Notes: a model not told the origin generated them from the sequence alone. A stretch of 64,000 bases of DNA from Candidatus Woesearchaeota archaeon (GCA_018303405.1 JAGVYD010000010.1:59350-123349), one strand, 5' to 3'; counted from the stretch's first letter, positions 40,237 to 50,200 are shown. Program-made: numbers and translations.

Positions 40237-40251
40237 CATACTAAAAGTATG
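40237..40251. promoter_or_regulatory. palindromic candidate operator 2, overlapping the start of RHH-NTase 2
   Basis: CATACT-AAA-AGTATG, perfect 6-bp arms with a 3-bp spacer; its last three bases are the ATG itself. Just upstream is AGTAATACT, another small palindrome. A repressor bound here would cover the transcription start, consistent with self-repression. Confidence 0.68.
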
Positions 40252-40998
40252 AAGGAAAAAATCGCAATATCAGTGGACAAGGGGCTGCTGCACCTGATAG
40301 ACTCCAAAGTTGACGGCTCAGTGATCAGGAGCAGGAGCCAGGCCATAGAGCTTTTTCTGCGAAAAGGCATGGAGGAGAAAACAGTTGACACTGCAATCCT
40401 CCTGCTCCACCGTGACCATCACGATGCCGCGCTTACCAAGGTAAAGGGGATTCCCCTGATAAATTCCCAAATTGATTTTTTCAAGGCCAACGGGATAAAC
40501 AGGGTCATAATGATAACCCAGCATGGCAAGAAAATAAACCTGATATTGCAAGCGCTCTCCCATGCAAGCATTGATGTTAAGATAATCGAGAAGGATGCAC
40601 GGGGCAATGCTGAGGCGCTGACTGCGGCCAAGGGCTTGATCCAGGCGAGCTTTGTTGTGATGAGCGGCGACACGAACAACAATTTCAATCTGCAGAGCAT
40701 GATAAAAAAGCACCTTGACGCCGGAAAGCTGGCCACAATGGGCATAATGAGCATAGAGAAGCCCGGCAAGTACGGGACTGCCGTGATGGATGGGGACCTG
40801 ATTGTGGATTTCGAGGAAAAGCCCAGGCAGGCCAGGACGCATGTGGGCAACACAGGCATCTACATTTTCAAGCCGGAAGTGCTGGAATTGTGCGATGCGC
40901 ATACAATCTCACTTGAGCGGGACCTGTTTCCAAAGCTCGCCAGGATAAAGCAGCTGACCGGCTTCTTCACATTGGGAGAATATATGCATCTTGGATAG
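40249..40998 (+). CDS. ribbon-helix-helix DNA-binding domain fused to degenerate sugar nucleotidyltransferase (RHH-NTase 2)
   Basis: A 249-residue paralogue of the protein at 22218-22946. Residues 1-44 are an RHH domain (EKIAISVDKGLLHLIDSKV, then RSRSQAIELFLRKGM). The rest follows the GT-A nucleotidyltransferase fold: KGIPLINSQIDFFKANGI, ARGNAEALTAAKGL, FVVMSGDTNNNFNLQ, EKPGKYGTAVMDGD, VGNTGIYIFKPEVLEL and SLERDLFPKLARIKQ. The GGxGTRL nucleotide loop is missing (LLLHRDHHDAALTK), so it is probably not catalytic. It is divergent from the ADP-heptose operon with two palindromes between. I infer a ligand-controlled repressor sensing a heptose phosphate or ADP-heptose; this is untested. Confidence 0.87.
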   Translation: MKEKIAISVDKGLLHLIDSKVDGSVIRSRSQAIELFLRKGMEEKTVDTAILLLHRDHHDAALTKVKGIPLINSQIDFFKANGINRVIMITQHGKKINLILQALSHASIDVKIIEKDARGNAEALTAAKGLIQASFVVMSGDTNNNFNLQSMIKKHLDAGKLATMGIMSIEKPGKYGTAVMDGDLIVDFEEKPRQARTHVGNTGIYIFKPEVLELCDAHTISLERDLFPKLARIKQLTGFFTLGEYMHLG

Positions 40999-41062
40999 TC
41001 TATTTCTTGTCAATACAAAGGCATATAAACTTGTATAGTTTGTTACTTACTGGGGGGAATTA

Positions 41063-44000
41063 ATGATTGGGAAAATTCGATATAAAACAGTACCGATCGT
41101 TTTTTGCATGCTTGTTCTATGTATCCCAACGATAATTGCAATAAAGGCACCAGAGAAAGAGTGGGAAATGCAAATCAAACCTGGTTCAGGTTGGGTGGAG
41201 TCAATTGAGCAAACAAGCGATTCAGGATATATTATTTCTGGCAATACTCAGCTCTTATATGACTGGAAAGGCCATTACGCTCTTCTAATCAAACTGGATG
41301 AGTCTGGCAATCTGCAATGGAATCACACTTATAACAAGACCAATTATGACTTTTTTTCATCAGCTCGTCAAACCAGCGATGGTGGTTACATTGCCGCGGG
41401 GAGCACAAGAACAAAAGATGAAAAATATATGGATTTTTACAATCTCTGGGTAATAAAAACAGATGAAGAGGGACTACCCTTATGGAATAAGACCTATGCA
41501 GATGGCATAAGCTCTGACGCAAGAGAAGTTCAACTAACCACGGATGGTGGTTTTCTTATCTTGGGTTCCAAGCTCGTTCTAGGTTGGAATGTGACCGATT
41601 ATTCTATCCCGCTCAACAATCTTTTTCTATTAAAAATAGATTCCGATGGCAATTATCAATGGAACTGGACTTTTCGCACATCTAATCACTCTAGCCAACT
41701 TTATTCCGGAGTGGTTCAAACATCCGATGATGGATATGCACTTATAGTAACAATCCTGAATGGATCCCAATATGGCGCAGACTTCTCCAGCCTGCAAAGG
41801 GAAATTTTCCTAATTAAACTGGACAGTAATAGAAATATTCAATGGAATCAAACCATCCAAGGTACAAGCTATCTATCACACATATTACAAACAGAAGATG
41901 GTGGCTATCTGCTCGCTGGATCTAAATCTCCCCAATTTGATGTCTGGGTTGTTAAGACAGATACAGATGGTCGCACGCTTTGGAATCATACCTTTGATAA
42001 TAATAACACATGGGATCACCCTCAACATCTAACTTTGGCAAATGATGATACTTTTTTCATTACAACCGAGTCGATCTACCCCTCACTTTTCAAATCCAAA
42101 ATCTGGATGTTAAAATTAGACGAATTTGGCAATTCTTTGTGGAATAAGACAGTTTCATTTCGCAATAATAATGATACCACATATGCGGCAGCGGGCCTTC
42201 AAACAGATGATGGAGGTTACATCGTCACGGGTACATCAGAAAACACAAGTCTTCCATATTTTTGGAGTCATGGTGTTTGGGTTGAAAAATTCGGGCAGGA
42301 AAACACTTCGGTTGATATTAATATTACTGTTCCACAACATAATTCAACGATTATAACAAATTTTACATGGTTAAATGTCACGACAAGCGAACCAGCACTT
42401 TGCACATATCATGGTGAATCTTGTGCACTAGTGGTACCTAAATCTTCTCCTGACTGCAATGTCGTTTATCCGGTAAATTTATCTTCAAGCAATAATATCT
42501 TTCATAGCTCCTATTTAAAAAATCTAACAAGTCATTTTAACTACAATCTTGCAATAGTTTGCAAAAGTGGTTCAGAATATCTGGAACCAGCATGGCTTAA
42601 TTTTTACGTTGATATTGTCGATATCAATGACTTAGTACCGCCAGTAACACTAGCCAACAGCATGGATTATATATTCGGGACTTGGAGCAATACTTATTTA
42701 GAAATAAATTTTACGTGTTCTGATATCAATGGAACAGGTTGTAAACAAACTTATTATTGTATTGACACTACTGACATCTGTGAACCATCCATTACTTATA
42801 ATAATAGTTTTAGCATAAATACGGAAGGCTATTTTTATTTGAGATTCAGAAGTACAGACCAGGTCAACAATCAGGAAGCCATTACGAGCAAAATTATTAA
42901 AATAGACAAAACTTTACCGGTCATAAATGTAACTGCTCCAATAACACAAGGTTCTTATAAAAGTGAATTTTTGCCAATTGAGTGGTTTGTTAATGATACA
43001 AATATTAACTATTCATTTGCTAATATTATAGATTTTAATGGTAATTTAATATGGGAATCACCCTCGCTGTCAGATGAATATAATTATTACTCCTTCCACA
43101 ATCTTAGTGATGGCCAGTATAACATAACTGTTGTTTCTAAAGATTTGGCTCATAATTATGTCAACTATACCGTTACTGACGTTACAATCGATTCAATAGC
43201 TCCAATCTGGCAGTTTTTGAATCCAGAAAACAATATCACCACTGATAAAAACATACTTCAAATCAATTTCACGACTAATGAACCAGCATATTGCAAAATT
43301 CAGGATTCGTACAGTTATTTCTTGAATAATTTAAGCTCGCTTATCATATATGGCGCTGCATTTGGAGATCAAAATGATGCAATATTTTCTCAAAGTTTCA
43401 CGTTCGAAAATTTGAGTGATTATTCCCACTATTACTATTTAATACGCTGTTCAGATTTGGCTGGCAATCAAAATGAAAATTCATATGAGTTTACTGTAAT
43501 ATATGACGGCGATGCTGACGGCATCCCCGACATCCTGGACAATTGTCCATCAATTTACAATCCATCTCAAGCAGATATCGATGATGATGGTGTTGGGGAT
43601 TCATGTGATTCAGACAGCGATAATGATGGCATACCAAATGATCAAGATTACCTAACAGGCAACTCCAGTGACATAAATTCAAGTTCATTTGTACCAATAT
43701 TATATATCAATAACCAATCCAATCTAAATCAAATCTTTACTGGACTTGGTGTTATAGATATTATGAATGAGAATGTTAAAGTCGCGGAATTTTCATATAA
43801 TTTCAGTAATGGCACTCTTAACTTAGCAAATATTGCAATTGAAGTATCGTCCAATTCTTCCAATGGTTTTGTGCTAATTAATCTCAATGGGCAAACAATC
43901 GAAGGTACTAAAACTCTGTATCTTGAAAATGTTAATAACTTAACAACTCTTTGCATAAAAGATGCTGAAATAGGCTCAATAAGTCAAATTACAAATCTAT

Positions 44001-44716
44001 GCAATGGCCCGAATGAATATAGCATTGACTGCCCCGGATATGCTAACAATAACCAATATCAATGTAATTACACTGGTTCCAGCAACAAAACTTATGTAAT
44101 AAGTGGATTGACGCACACAGGTATCAACCAGCAGACTTATTGCGGAAATGGCGTTGTTGATTTTGGTGAAGATTGTACTAATTGCGATGCTGATGCAGGC
44201 TCTTGCCCAATTTCTTCCAGCTCTAGCAGTTCATCTGGAGGTGGTGGTGGAGGCGGAGGAGGTGGTGGACCAACTCTCTTTTACTGCTCCAAAGCATGGC
44301 AATGCAGTAGCTGGAGTTCTTGCCTAAATAGTCAACAGACAAGATCATGCGAATTTGTTGAGGTTCCCGAGTATACACAAAACACTTCATGTCCAAAAGG
44401 ATCCGATGATATAGAAATAGCCAGAACATGCACATCTGCCCCCAAATCGGTTGTCCCAGCTTCCGAAGAGCAAGTCCCTAATGCTGCTGAAGATGTAAAA
44501 TCTTTGGAATCCACTATACCAGGATCAGATCAAGATCAACTTGCCAAATTGCAGGATGTTAGTGCCATTACAGGTGCAGTGACCGGTTTGGAAAATTTTA
44601 TCAGCAACAAAAAGCCCATGAACAAAATATTCTTAATATTATTTTCTCTGATTATAGTAATGGCACTTGTGATTTACGGATATAATCATTTTGTTGGTCG
44701 TAAGAAAAAACGATAA
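41063..44716 (+). CDS. large surface protein: beta-propeller, Ig-like, calcium repeats, C-terminal anchor
   Basis: 1217 residues. An N-terminal signal helix (VPIVFCMLVLCIPTIIA) is followed by about seven repeats of about 50 residues ending in QTSDGGYIAAGS-type strands, a likely seven-bladed propeller; most blades carry W-N-x-T, an N-glycosylation sequon. Then come Ig-like domains, a thrombospondin type-3-like calcium segment (DGDADGIPDILDNCPSIYNP near residue 815), a Ser-run/Gly-run linker near 1052-1069, a Cys-rich CSKAWQCSSWSSC module and a C-terminal helix with a GRKKKR tail. It is a probable AglB substrate. GGGGGG lies before the ATG and a TATA box at 41023-41032. It is more AT-rich than the glycan genes. 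Confidence 0.85.
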   Translation: MIGKIRYKTVPIVFCMLVLCIPTIIAIKAPEKEWEMQIKPGSGWVESIEQTSDSGYIISGNTQLLYDWKGHYALLIKLDESGNLQWNHTYNKTNYDFFSSARQTSDGGYIAAGSTRTKDEKYMDFYNLWVIKTDEEGLPLWNKTYADGISSDAREVQLTTDGGFLILGSKLVLGWNVTDYSIPLNNLFLLKIDSDGNYQWNWTFRTSNHSSQLYSGVVQTSDDGYALIVTILNGSQYGADFSSLQREIFLIKLDSNRNIQWNQTIQGTSYLSHILQTEDGGYLLAGSKSPQFDVWVVKTDTDGRTLWNHTFDNNNTWDHPQHLTLANDDTFFITTESIYPSLFKSKIWMLKLDEFGNSLWNKTVSFRNNNDTTYAAAGLQTDDGGYIVTGTSENTSLPYFWSHGVWVEKFGQENTSVDINITVPQHNSTIITNFTWLNVTTSEPALCTYHGESCALVVPKSSPDCNVVYPVNLSSSNNIFHSSYLKNLTSHFNYNLAIVCKSGSEYLEPAWLNFYVDIVDINDLVPPVTLANSMDYIFGTWSNTYLEINFTCSDINGTGCKQTYYCIDTTDICEPSITYNNSFSINTEGYFYLRFRSTDQVNNQEAITSKIIKIDKTLPVINVTAPITQGSYKSEFLPIEWFVNDTNINYSFANIIDFNGNLIWESPSLSDEYNYYSFHNLSDGQYNITVVSKDLAHNYVNYTVTDVTIDSIAPIWQFLNPENNITTDKNILQINFTTNEPAYCKIQDSYSYFLNNLSSLIIYGAAFGDQNDAIFSQSFTFENLSDYSHYYYLIRCSDLAGNQNENSYEFTVIYDGDADGIPDILDNCPSIYNPSQADIDDDGVGDSCDSDSDNDGIPNDQDYLTGNSSDINSSSFVPILYINNQSNLNQIFTGLGVIDIMNENVKVAEFSYNFSNGTLNLANIAIEVSSNSSNGFVLINLNGQTIEGTKTLYLENVNNLTTLCIKDAEIGSISQITNLCNGPNEYSIDCPGYANNNQYQCNYTGSSNKTYVISGLTHTGINQQTYCGNGVVDFGEDCTNCDADAGSCPISSSSSSSSGGGGGGGGGGGPTLFYCSKAWQCSSWSSCLNSQQTRSCEFVEVPEYTQNTSCPKGSDDIEIARTCTSAPKSVVPASEEQVPNAAEDVKSLESTIPGSDQDQLAKLQDVSAITGAVTGLENFISNKKPMNKIFLILFSLIIVMALVIYGYNHFVGRKKKR

Positions 44717-44729
44717 TTGGGCTAACAAC

Positions 44730-45902
44730 TCACTTCCCTGCAATTTTCCCAAACGCCATCATAACATTATCAACGCTTATCGCCTTCATGCACTTCTGGT
44801 ATTCAGCCGATTTCCTCGAGTAAAGGCAGTCAGGGACCTGTCCTTTATGGGTGTTTATGCACGGGGTATACCTGCAGCTGTCCTGGTGGTAGACAAAGGC
44901 ATTTTTTTCGCCGTACGGCGCCCACCTGACAGGGGTGTTCGGCCCGAACAGGCCAAGAGTTTTCACGCCCTGCGCAGCTGCAATGTGCATGGGTCCTGAA
45001 TCATTGCCGACAAATGCCTTGCATTTCTGCAGTGCACAGAAAAGCTGCCTTACCGTGAAGAACCCGGCGGCATTGTAAACATTTTCCTTCAATTTCATAA
45101 TTGTCATTATCTCATCCACTAATGCGCGCTCATCGCTGCTGCCAAAAAATATAACCCAGCATCCCTTTTTGCCGTACCTCTCCAGGATGCTGTCAGCCAG
45201 CTTGGCATATTTTTCCTTCTGCCATTTCCTTGATGGCGCGGATTCAGCAGAGCCAGGCGCTATTCCGACGACAAATTCCCCGCTTCTTATCCTCCTCTCT
45301 TTCATCCACTTGTCCACTTCGCGGGCATCATGCTTGTCAAACTGGACAGGAATAAGCTTTTTCACGGGAATTTCAGCCCCAACTGTCCTGGCAAGGTCCA
45401 TAAAGGCAAATACAGAATGCTGCTGGTCATTGTAGACAGTTTCTTTGGTGTAGAGCAGGGACCTCAACCCATGGCTATATCCAACTCTCTTCTTTCCTGC
45501 TGCAAATGTGAGGATGGCTGAAACATTAAGGTATTCCTCCATATCAATAACCAGGTCGAATTTTCTATAATTCCTTCTCATAAACTCCAAAAGTGAAGAA
45601 ATGTTAAAGTCAATTTCCACAAGCTTGTCCGCATCAGGATTGCGAAAATACACATCCTTGTTCCGCCTTGTCGCTAGTATGGTTATCTCGGCGCCTGAAA
45701 ACCGTTTTCTCAATGCCCTCAGCGCAGGCAGGGTTGTGATGGTTTCGCCTATCCCCCATAGCTGGACGACCAGGATTTTCTTGACAGCGGGCCTTTTCAT
45801 GAACTTTCTCATGATGGCAAACGGGATGTTGGCTATTCCAATGGCAAGGCAAAGCACCCCTCCGACAATCCTGTCCATTAGCTTTATAGTCCCAATCTGC
45901 AT
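44730..45902 (-). CDS. GT9 glycosyltransferase, heptosyltransferase-like
   Basis: A 390-residue GT-B enzyme. An N-terminal hydrophobic stretch (VGGVLCLAIGIANIPFAIM) precedes ILVVQLWGIGETITTLPAL, the GT9 signature with E in place of the usual D of GD. The donor domain shows GIAPGSAESAPSRKWQKEKY, VIFFGSSDERALV and FVGNDSGPMHIAAAQGV, with FGPNTPVRWAP. A Cys-rich end (CRYTPCINTHKGQVPDCLY) is typical. It probably transfers heptose to a lipid-linked glycan. ATG 45902 has GGTGAT just upstream. It follows DUF2304 and GT2 genes in one direction and is separate from the ADP-heptose genes by the surface protein. Confidence 0.88.
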   Translation of the reverse strand: MQIGTIKLMDRIVGGVLCLAIGIANIPFAIMRKFMKRPAVKKILVVQLWGIGETITTLPALRALRKRFSGAEITILATRRNKDVYFRNPDADKLVEIDFNISSLLEFMRRNYRKFDLVIDMEEYLNVSAILTFAAGKKRVGYSHGLRSLLYTKETVYNDQQHSVFAFMDLARTVGAEIPVKKLIPVQFDKHDAREVDKWMKERRIRSGEFVVGIAPGSAESAPSRKWQKEKYAKLADSILERYGKKGCWVIFFGSSDERALVDEIMTIMKLKENVYNAAGFFTVRQLFCALQKCKAFVGNDSGPMHIAAAQGVKTLGLFGPNTPVRWAPYGEKNAFVYHQDSCRYTPCINTHKGQVPDCLYSRKSAEYQKCMKAISVDNVMMAFGKIAGK

Positions 45903-45961
45903 TAGAATCACCGATTTGGAATGGGCATTATCAAAATTTTGCCATCATGGGCAAATTAATC

Positions 45962-46303
45962 TCACTTTGATTTTTTTGAGGCATCCTCAATAGCCACTTT
46001 TCGGACAACCTCCTCGACTTTTTTCTGGGTTTTTCTCACAACATCATAGACATAAATTACAACTGCGATTATAAACATGAACCCCAGGATTATGAACAGG
46101 TCAAGGGTTCTTGTCAGCCTGAGGACTGTTGTTATGGGGTCGAGCCAGTTGGGAAACAGGGACACAAGGCCGAACACAATCCAGAAAAATGTCCAAAAGA
46201 CATATTCCCTCACGGTGTATTCCTTCCTTTTCTGGTGAAGAAACGTAACATAAAGCATGAACAGCGCGAAAATGCTTCCCAAAATCTGGATTCCGAGTAC
46301 CAT
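45962..46303 (-). CDS. DUF2304 family membrane protein
   Basis: 113 residues with three helices: IQILGSIFALFMLYVTFL, YVFWTFFWIVFGLVSLFPN and LDLFIILGFMFIIAVVIYVY, followed by a basic coiled tail ending VRKTQKKVEEVVRKVAIED. This is the layout of DUF2304 proteins, which occur beside GT2 genes in many archaea and bacteria and are thought to help them at the membrane; that role is not proven. Here it follows a GT2 gene by 38 bp, the usual pairing. The ATG at 46303 gives the normal family length. Confidence 0.83.
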   Translation of the reverse strand: MVLGIQILGSIFALFMLYVTFLHQKRKEYTVREYVFWTFFWIVFGLVSLFPNWLDPITTVLRLTRTLDLFIILGFMFIIAVVIYVYDVVRKTQKKVEEVVRKVAIEDASKKSK

Positions 46304-46341
46304 TGTTCATCATCTTTGGGCCAAATTACCAATGCCTTGCC

Positions 46342-47031
46342 TTACTTGGCAAACCCATTTCCCCTGAGCTTCCAATACAGCAGGTCAAGCACAATCTTGA
46401 AGCCGTCAAAAACTGTTGTGCCCTTGTACTTGTCTGAATATATGGTTGCTATCTCCACTTGCTTATATTTAAGCTTATGCCTGCCCACATTTGCCACCAT
46501 TTCCGATTCCATGCTGTAGTCTGAAACATTCCACCGGATTTTTGAATATGCATACTTTGTAAAGGCACGGTATCCGCAAAGCGAGTCCTTGATCCTGACA
46601 TTATACAGCATTTCAGTCACCCTATTGATAAGCCAGTTTCCGACCAACAGGATTTTTGGCATGCTCTGGTTGAATTTCCTGGCCCCAATCACGATATCAT
46701 TCCCTTTCAGCGCCTTGAGAAACAAAGGTATTTCTGCGGGGTCATGCTGGCCGTCTGCATCCAGCACAATCAGTATGTCAGCTCCATGCTCTATTGCATA
46801 ATCGCATCCTGTTTTCAGGGCAGCGCCTTTGCCAAGGTTGATAATATGCCTCAGGACAAATGCTCCACTGCCCTCTGCCTTTTTCCCTGTCCCGTCAGTT
46901 GAGCCGTCATCTACAACAATCACATCCTTGATATGGCTTTTTACTTTTTGCACTACCCTGCCAATATTTTTTTTCTCGTTCCTTGCAGGGATAATGGCAT
47001 AAATCCGGTGCGGTTTGATATGGAGTTTCAT
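46342..47031 (-). CDS. GT2 glycosyltransferase, DPM1-like, partner of DUF2304
   Basis: A 229-residue GT2 enzyme: YAIIPARNEKKNIGRVVQKV, VIVVDDGSTDGTGKKAEG, LGKGAALKTGCDYAIEHGA, ILIVLDADGQHDPAEIPL (DAD site) and IVIGARKFNQSMPKI. CGYRAFTKYAYSKIRW is the motif before the acceptor helix. It has the short soluble form that pairs with DUF2304 proteins, encoded next. I choose ATG 47031 (MKLHIKPHRIYAI) because the TATA box at 47066-47078 overlaps the earlier ATG at 47064 and leaves a 14-nt leader with GGGAT. Confidence 0.88.
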   Translation of the reverse strand: MKLHIKPHRIYAIIPARNEKKNIGRVVQKVKSHIKDVIVVDDGSTDGTGKKAEGSGAFVLRHIINLGKGAALKTGCDYAIEHGADILIVLDADGQHDPAEIPLFLKALKGNDIVIGARKFNQSMPKILLVGNWLINRVTEMLYNVRIKDSLCGYRAFTKYAYSKIRWNVSDYSMESEMVANVGRHKLKYKQVEIATIYSDKYKGTTVFDGFKIVLDLLYWKLRGNGFAK

Positions 47032-47065
47032 TGTAATCCCGTGTGTATTGTAATGAGACGTCATT

Positions 47066-47078
47066 ATTTAATCCTTTC
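47066..47078 (-). promoter_or_regulatory. TATA box of the GT2/DUF2304/GT9 operon
   Basis: Minus-strand GGATTAAATAATG. MITE copy C begins 11 bp upstream at 47089. Confidence 0.65.
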
Positions 47079-47079
47079 T

Positions 47080-47261
47080 ACTTAAATCGGCTTTGCCCGA
47101 AAACTCGCCTTCCGGCCCGGTTTGGGCATCTGATCAGCATTGCAGCTTCTCATGCATTGCATTTTTCTCCTCTACAACCCCGAAAAATGCTTAATCCCTC
47201 CTAAAATGGGCTTCGCAAAATTGATGCCCAAACTCACTTTTCGGGCACAGCCACTGAAATC
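47080..47261. repeat. MITE-like element, copy C (inverted), with near-perfect target duplication
   Basis: The element is 47089-47252 and is the inverse of copy A, about 85% identical by eye. Flanks are ACTTAAATC (47080-47088) and ACTGAAATC (47253-47261), 8 of 9 matching. The right flank overlaps the aglB stop codon, so the insertion lies at the very end of aglB and between aglB and the next promoter. Its strong hairpins could act as a terminator for aglB. Confidence 0.83.
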
Positions 47262-50200
47262 AGTTATTAGAACTCTCAGTTATGTTTCCGGATTCCTGCG
47301 CCCGCCCCGCTGTTTTTGGGGCAAACTCCTGCATGACATTCCTGTCCCGGCCTTCCCAGTCAACTCTCCAGACATAGACCTCTTCGCCAAAAACAGTTCT
47401 CTGGTATTCAAACTGGTCGAAGTATTTCAGCCCGTGCCCCCTGAAAAAGAACAGCCTGGTGAACATTGAATCAATTAAAGCCGGATCCATCAGCACGCTT
47501 TCATAGCCATCATCTCTTGGGATAATGGCAGCAGAAATTGTGCCCGCATTGTCGATTATTTTTGTATAAACCCCTGTTTGCAGCGCATATGCAATACTTT
47601 TTACCTTGAAGCCTGCCTGCGGGGATGCGCTTGCCGTGAAATCAGTGAGATTTACCGTCAGGCCGCCCTGGCACAATAGTGTATTTTGTTCCTGCTCAAT
47701 GCAGGGCGTTGCAGATGAATAATAAGTGGGCCATTCTGAGATCCAGTCATTTGGCTCAGTAGTCTGGATTTCATAATAATACTGGTCAGCTGTTCCAGCA
47801 TCCAGCCCGTATTTTTCCTGAAGGGTATTAATTGCAGTCTCGCCTGGCATTGCCTTGACATCATTGTACATTGCGGCTTTTTTGAAATCCCACAGCCCGA
47901 AATGGGCCCAAACCTTGCTTTTTCCGACCATGTCCTCGCTTGTTATGAAATAATCTTCAGGAGGCGTGCAGTGGGTGAATTGCAAAACATTTTCCGCCTG
48001 GGCGTCATCCAGGCCGTTTTTATCCAATTCAGCCTTTGCTGATTGCCTGTCCATGCCAATAATCTTCTTCATCACCTGCACAGTTTTCAGGTCGTCATTC
48101 AGGTAAGAGTTGAGTTCTGCTGTCCCCTTGTAGTTTCCACAGTCCAGCATGCGCAGGATGCCTGCGGCCTCATTTTCATCGCCTGTAACAAGGGTCCTTC
48201 CAATCCAATGGACAGGAGTGTAGCTTTGGGATGTCCCGTCAAATGTGACAGGCCGGTTCCCAATGTACTTGAACCAGTGCCCAAAATCCCACCAGGAATT
48301 TATTATTGCATTGCCGCCTGCTTTTTGGTCAATCGACTGCAAGGCAGCATACCATGCGTCGTTCATGTCGCTGGTCCTTTGCCTTGCAAGCGTGTAGCCG
48401 CTGTTAATCGGCGCAATTATCATGAGCATGAGCAGGGCGAATATAATCGGCTTGCTCCAAAAGCTTGATGTTTTCAGTTCTCCTGCGAGCCATCCCGATA
48501 TTCTTGTGTACATGACACCTGTGAATATCCCGAATCCAATGGCAAATGCCGGGACAAGAAGCAAAATGAACCTGACGCCTTTGACGCTGGCAAACAATGT
48601 CGCCATAAACCATATGATCATTATTATTGCAAACTTGAAATCCACATCATAATCTTTCCTGAATGCCATCACGATTTTTGCAAGGAACGGCAAAATCAGC
48701 CCGGCGATAAAATAATAAAGGCTGTTCTTGAACACAAGCGCAATCAGAATCAGCCATACAAGGGATATGACAAAAAACCAAAATTCAGACTTGGTGTCCT
48801 GGCTGTCCTTTCTTATGGCAGTGAGCAGGATTCCAAGCACGCTGACCAGGAAAAGGAAATTGCCGCCAAGGCTTGCAATGACCTGCGGCAGGCTTGAGCC
48901 GCTCTGCTCGGCAACTGTTGTAAAGACATTTGGCCAGATTGTGTCTCCGGCAACTTCCTTGATGGCCAGGAATCCTGCCGGGCCGGTATAAAAGCTTGAA
49001 AATGCATTATAGCTGCTGAAGAGCAATGTGAAAATCAGTGCGCTGGCAAAAAAAATCCCGCCAATTGCAATGATCCAGTATGTTTCTCCTGGGATTGCAA
49101 GGGATGCTTTCGTGTTTTTCCGCCTGGCATGGTAATATGATGATGCCATCTGGTAAAGGAATGCAAAAATTACAGTTGCCAGTATGAAATCAAAAATATA
49201 CCACCAGCCAACCCATCCTTTGCTGTAAAGGCCTGTAAACAAGCCTGCAAGAACCGCCAGCAAAACTCTCTTCAGAGTTGACTCTGCTTCAAAGGCCTCC
49301 AAGAAAAGCCAGGTAATCATCAATGGGAAGAATATGTTGAATGAGTCTGTATCGCTTATGCCTGCCATGCTCCTGCTGAGGAATGCCTGGTGGACAGCAA
49401 GCAAAAGCGCTGCAAAAAAACCGCCAACATTGCCGGCGAATTTCCTGGCTATGAAAAATGCAGGAATCAGGCTAAGCGCTGCGATGATGACTGGCATGAA
49501 AAATACCACCCTCTCAAGGGGGATGTTGCTGAATGCGGATGCTGCCTTGTATGAATACCCCAAAACATATGCATACAGCATGTCCTCTGGCACAAACCTG
49601 CCAATTGGGGCCAGCATGTGTGTATCATATGGCCTTCCTTCCCTGAGCTCATCTCCGGGATGCCCATTGTCAACGACATTTCTTGCATGCCTTATCCAGT
49701 AATACGGGTCAATTGTTATGAGGTAAGTGAGGCCATTGTCATCCTTGAATTGGGATTTGAGATAGGCAGAGGTTTGCCCAATCTGGGAATCAATCTGTGA
49801 CTTGGCTGACTGAGAAACCCTGGAGAATTCCTCATTCACCAATGCATTCTTGTTTTGGTCGGGAAGGTTTGGATACTGCGCATCAACTTCCAGCCTGATG
49901 TTTGCCTTTATGTTGCCGACAACATTGTCTGTTGCAATCTGGTCGGTCACAGGAAGGCTGTCTGTCTGCAGCCTCAGGTAGCTGCCGGCAATTATGGGGA
50001 TAAGAATCAGGAGCAAAATTCCATATGTTTTGAAAAAATTCCCTGCCTGCGCTGCTGAGCTTTTCAGCCCCAATGAAAATTCAATTTCATCATCACTATT
50101 CTTTTCATCCTGCGGGCCGCCCTTGAGAAAATTCTTGACTTTAGAAAAATCAAAGCTGATCTCCTCATCATCTTTTTCAGCAGCTTTTGTTTTCTTCTCA

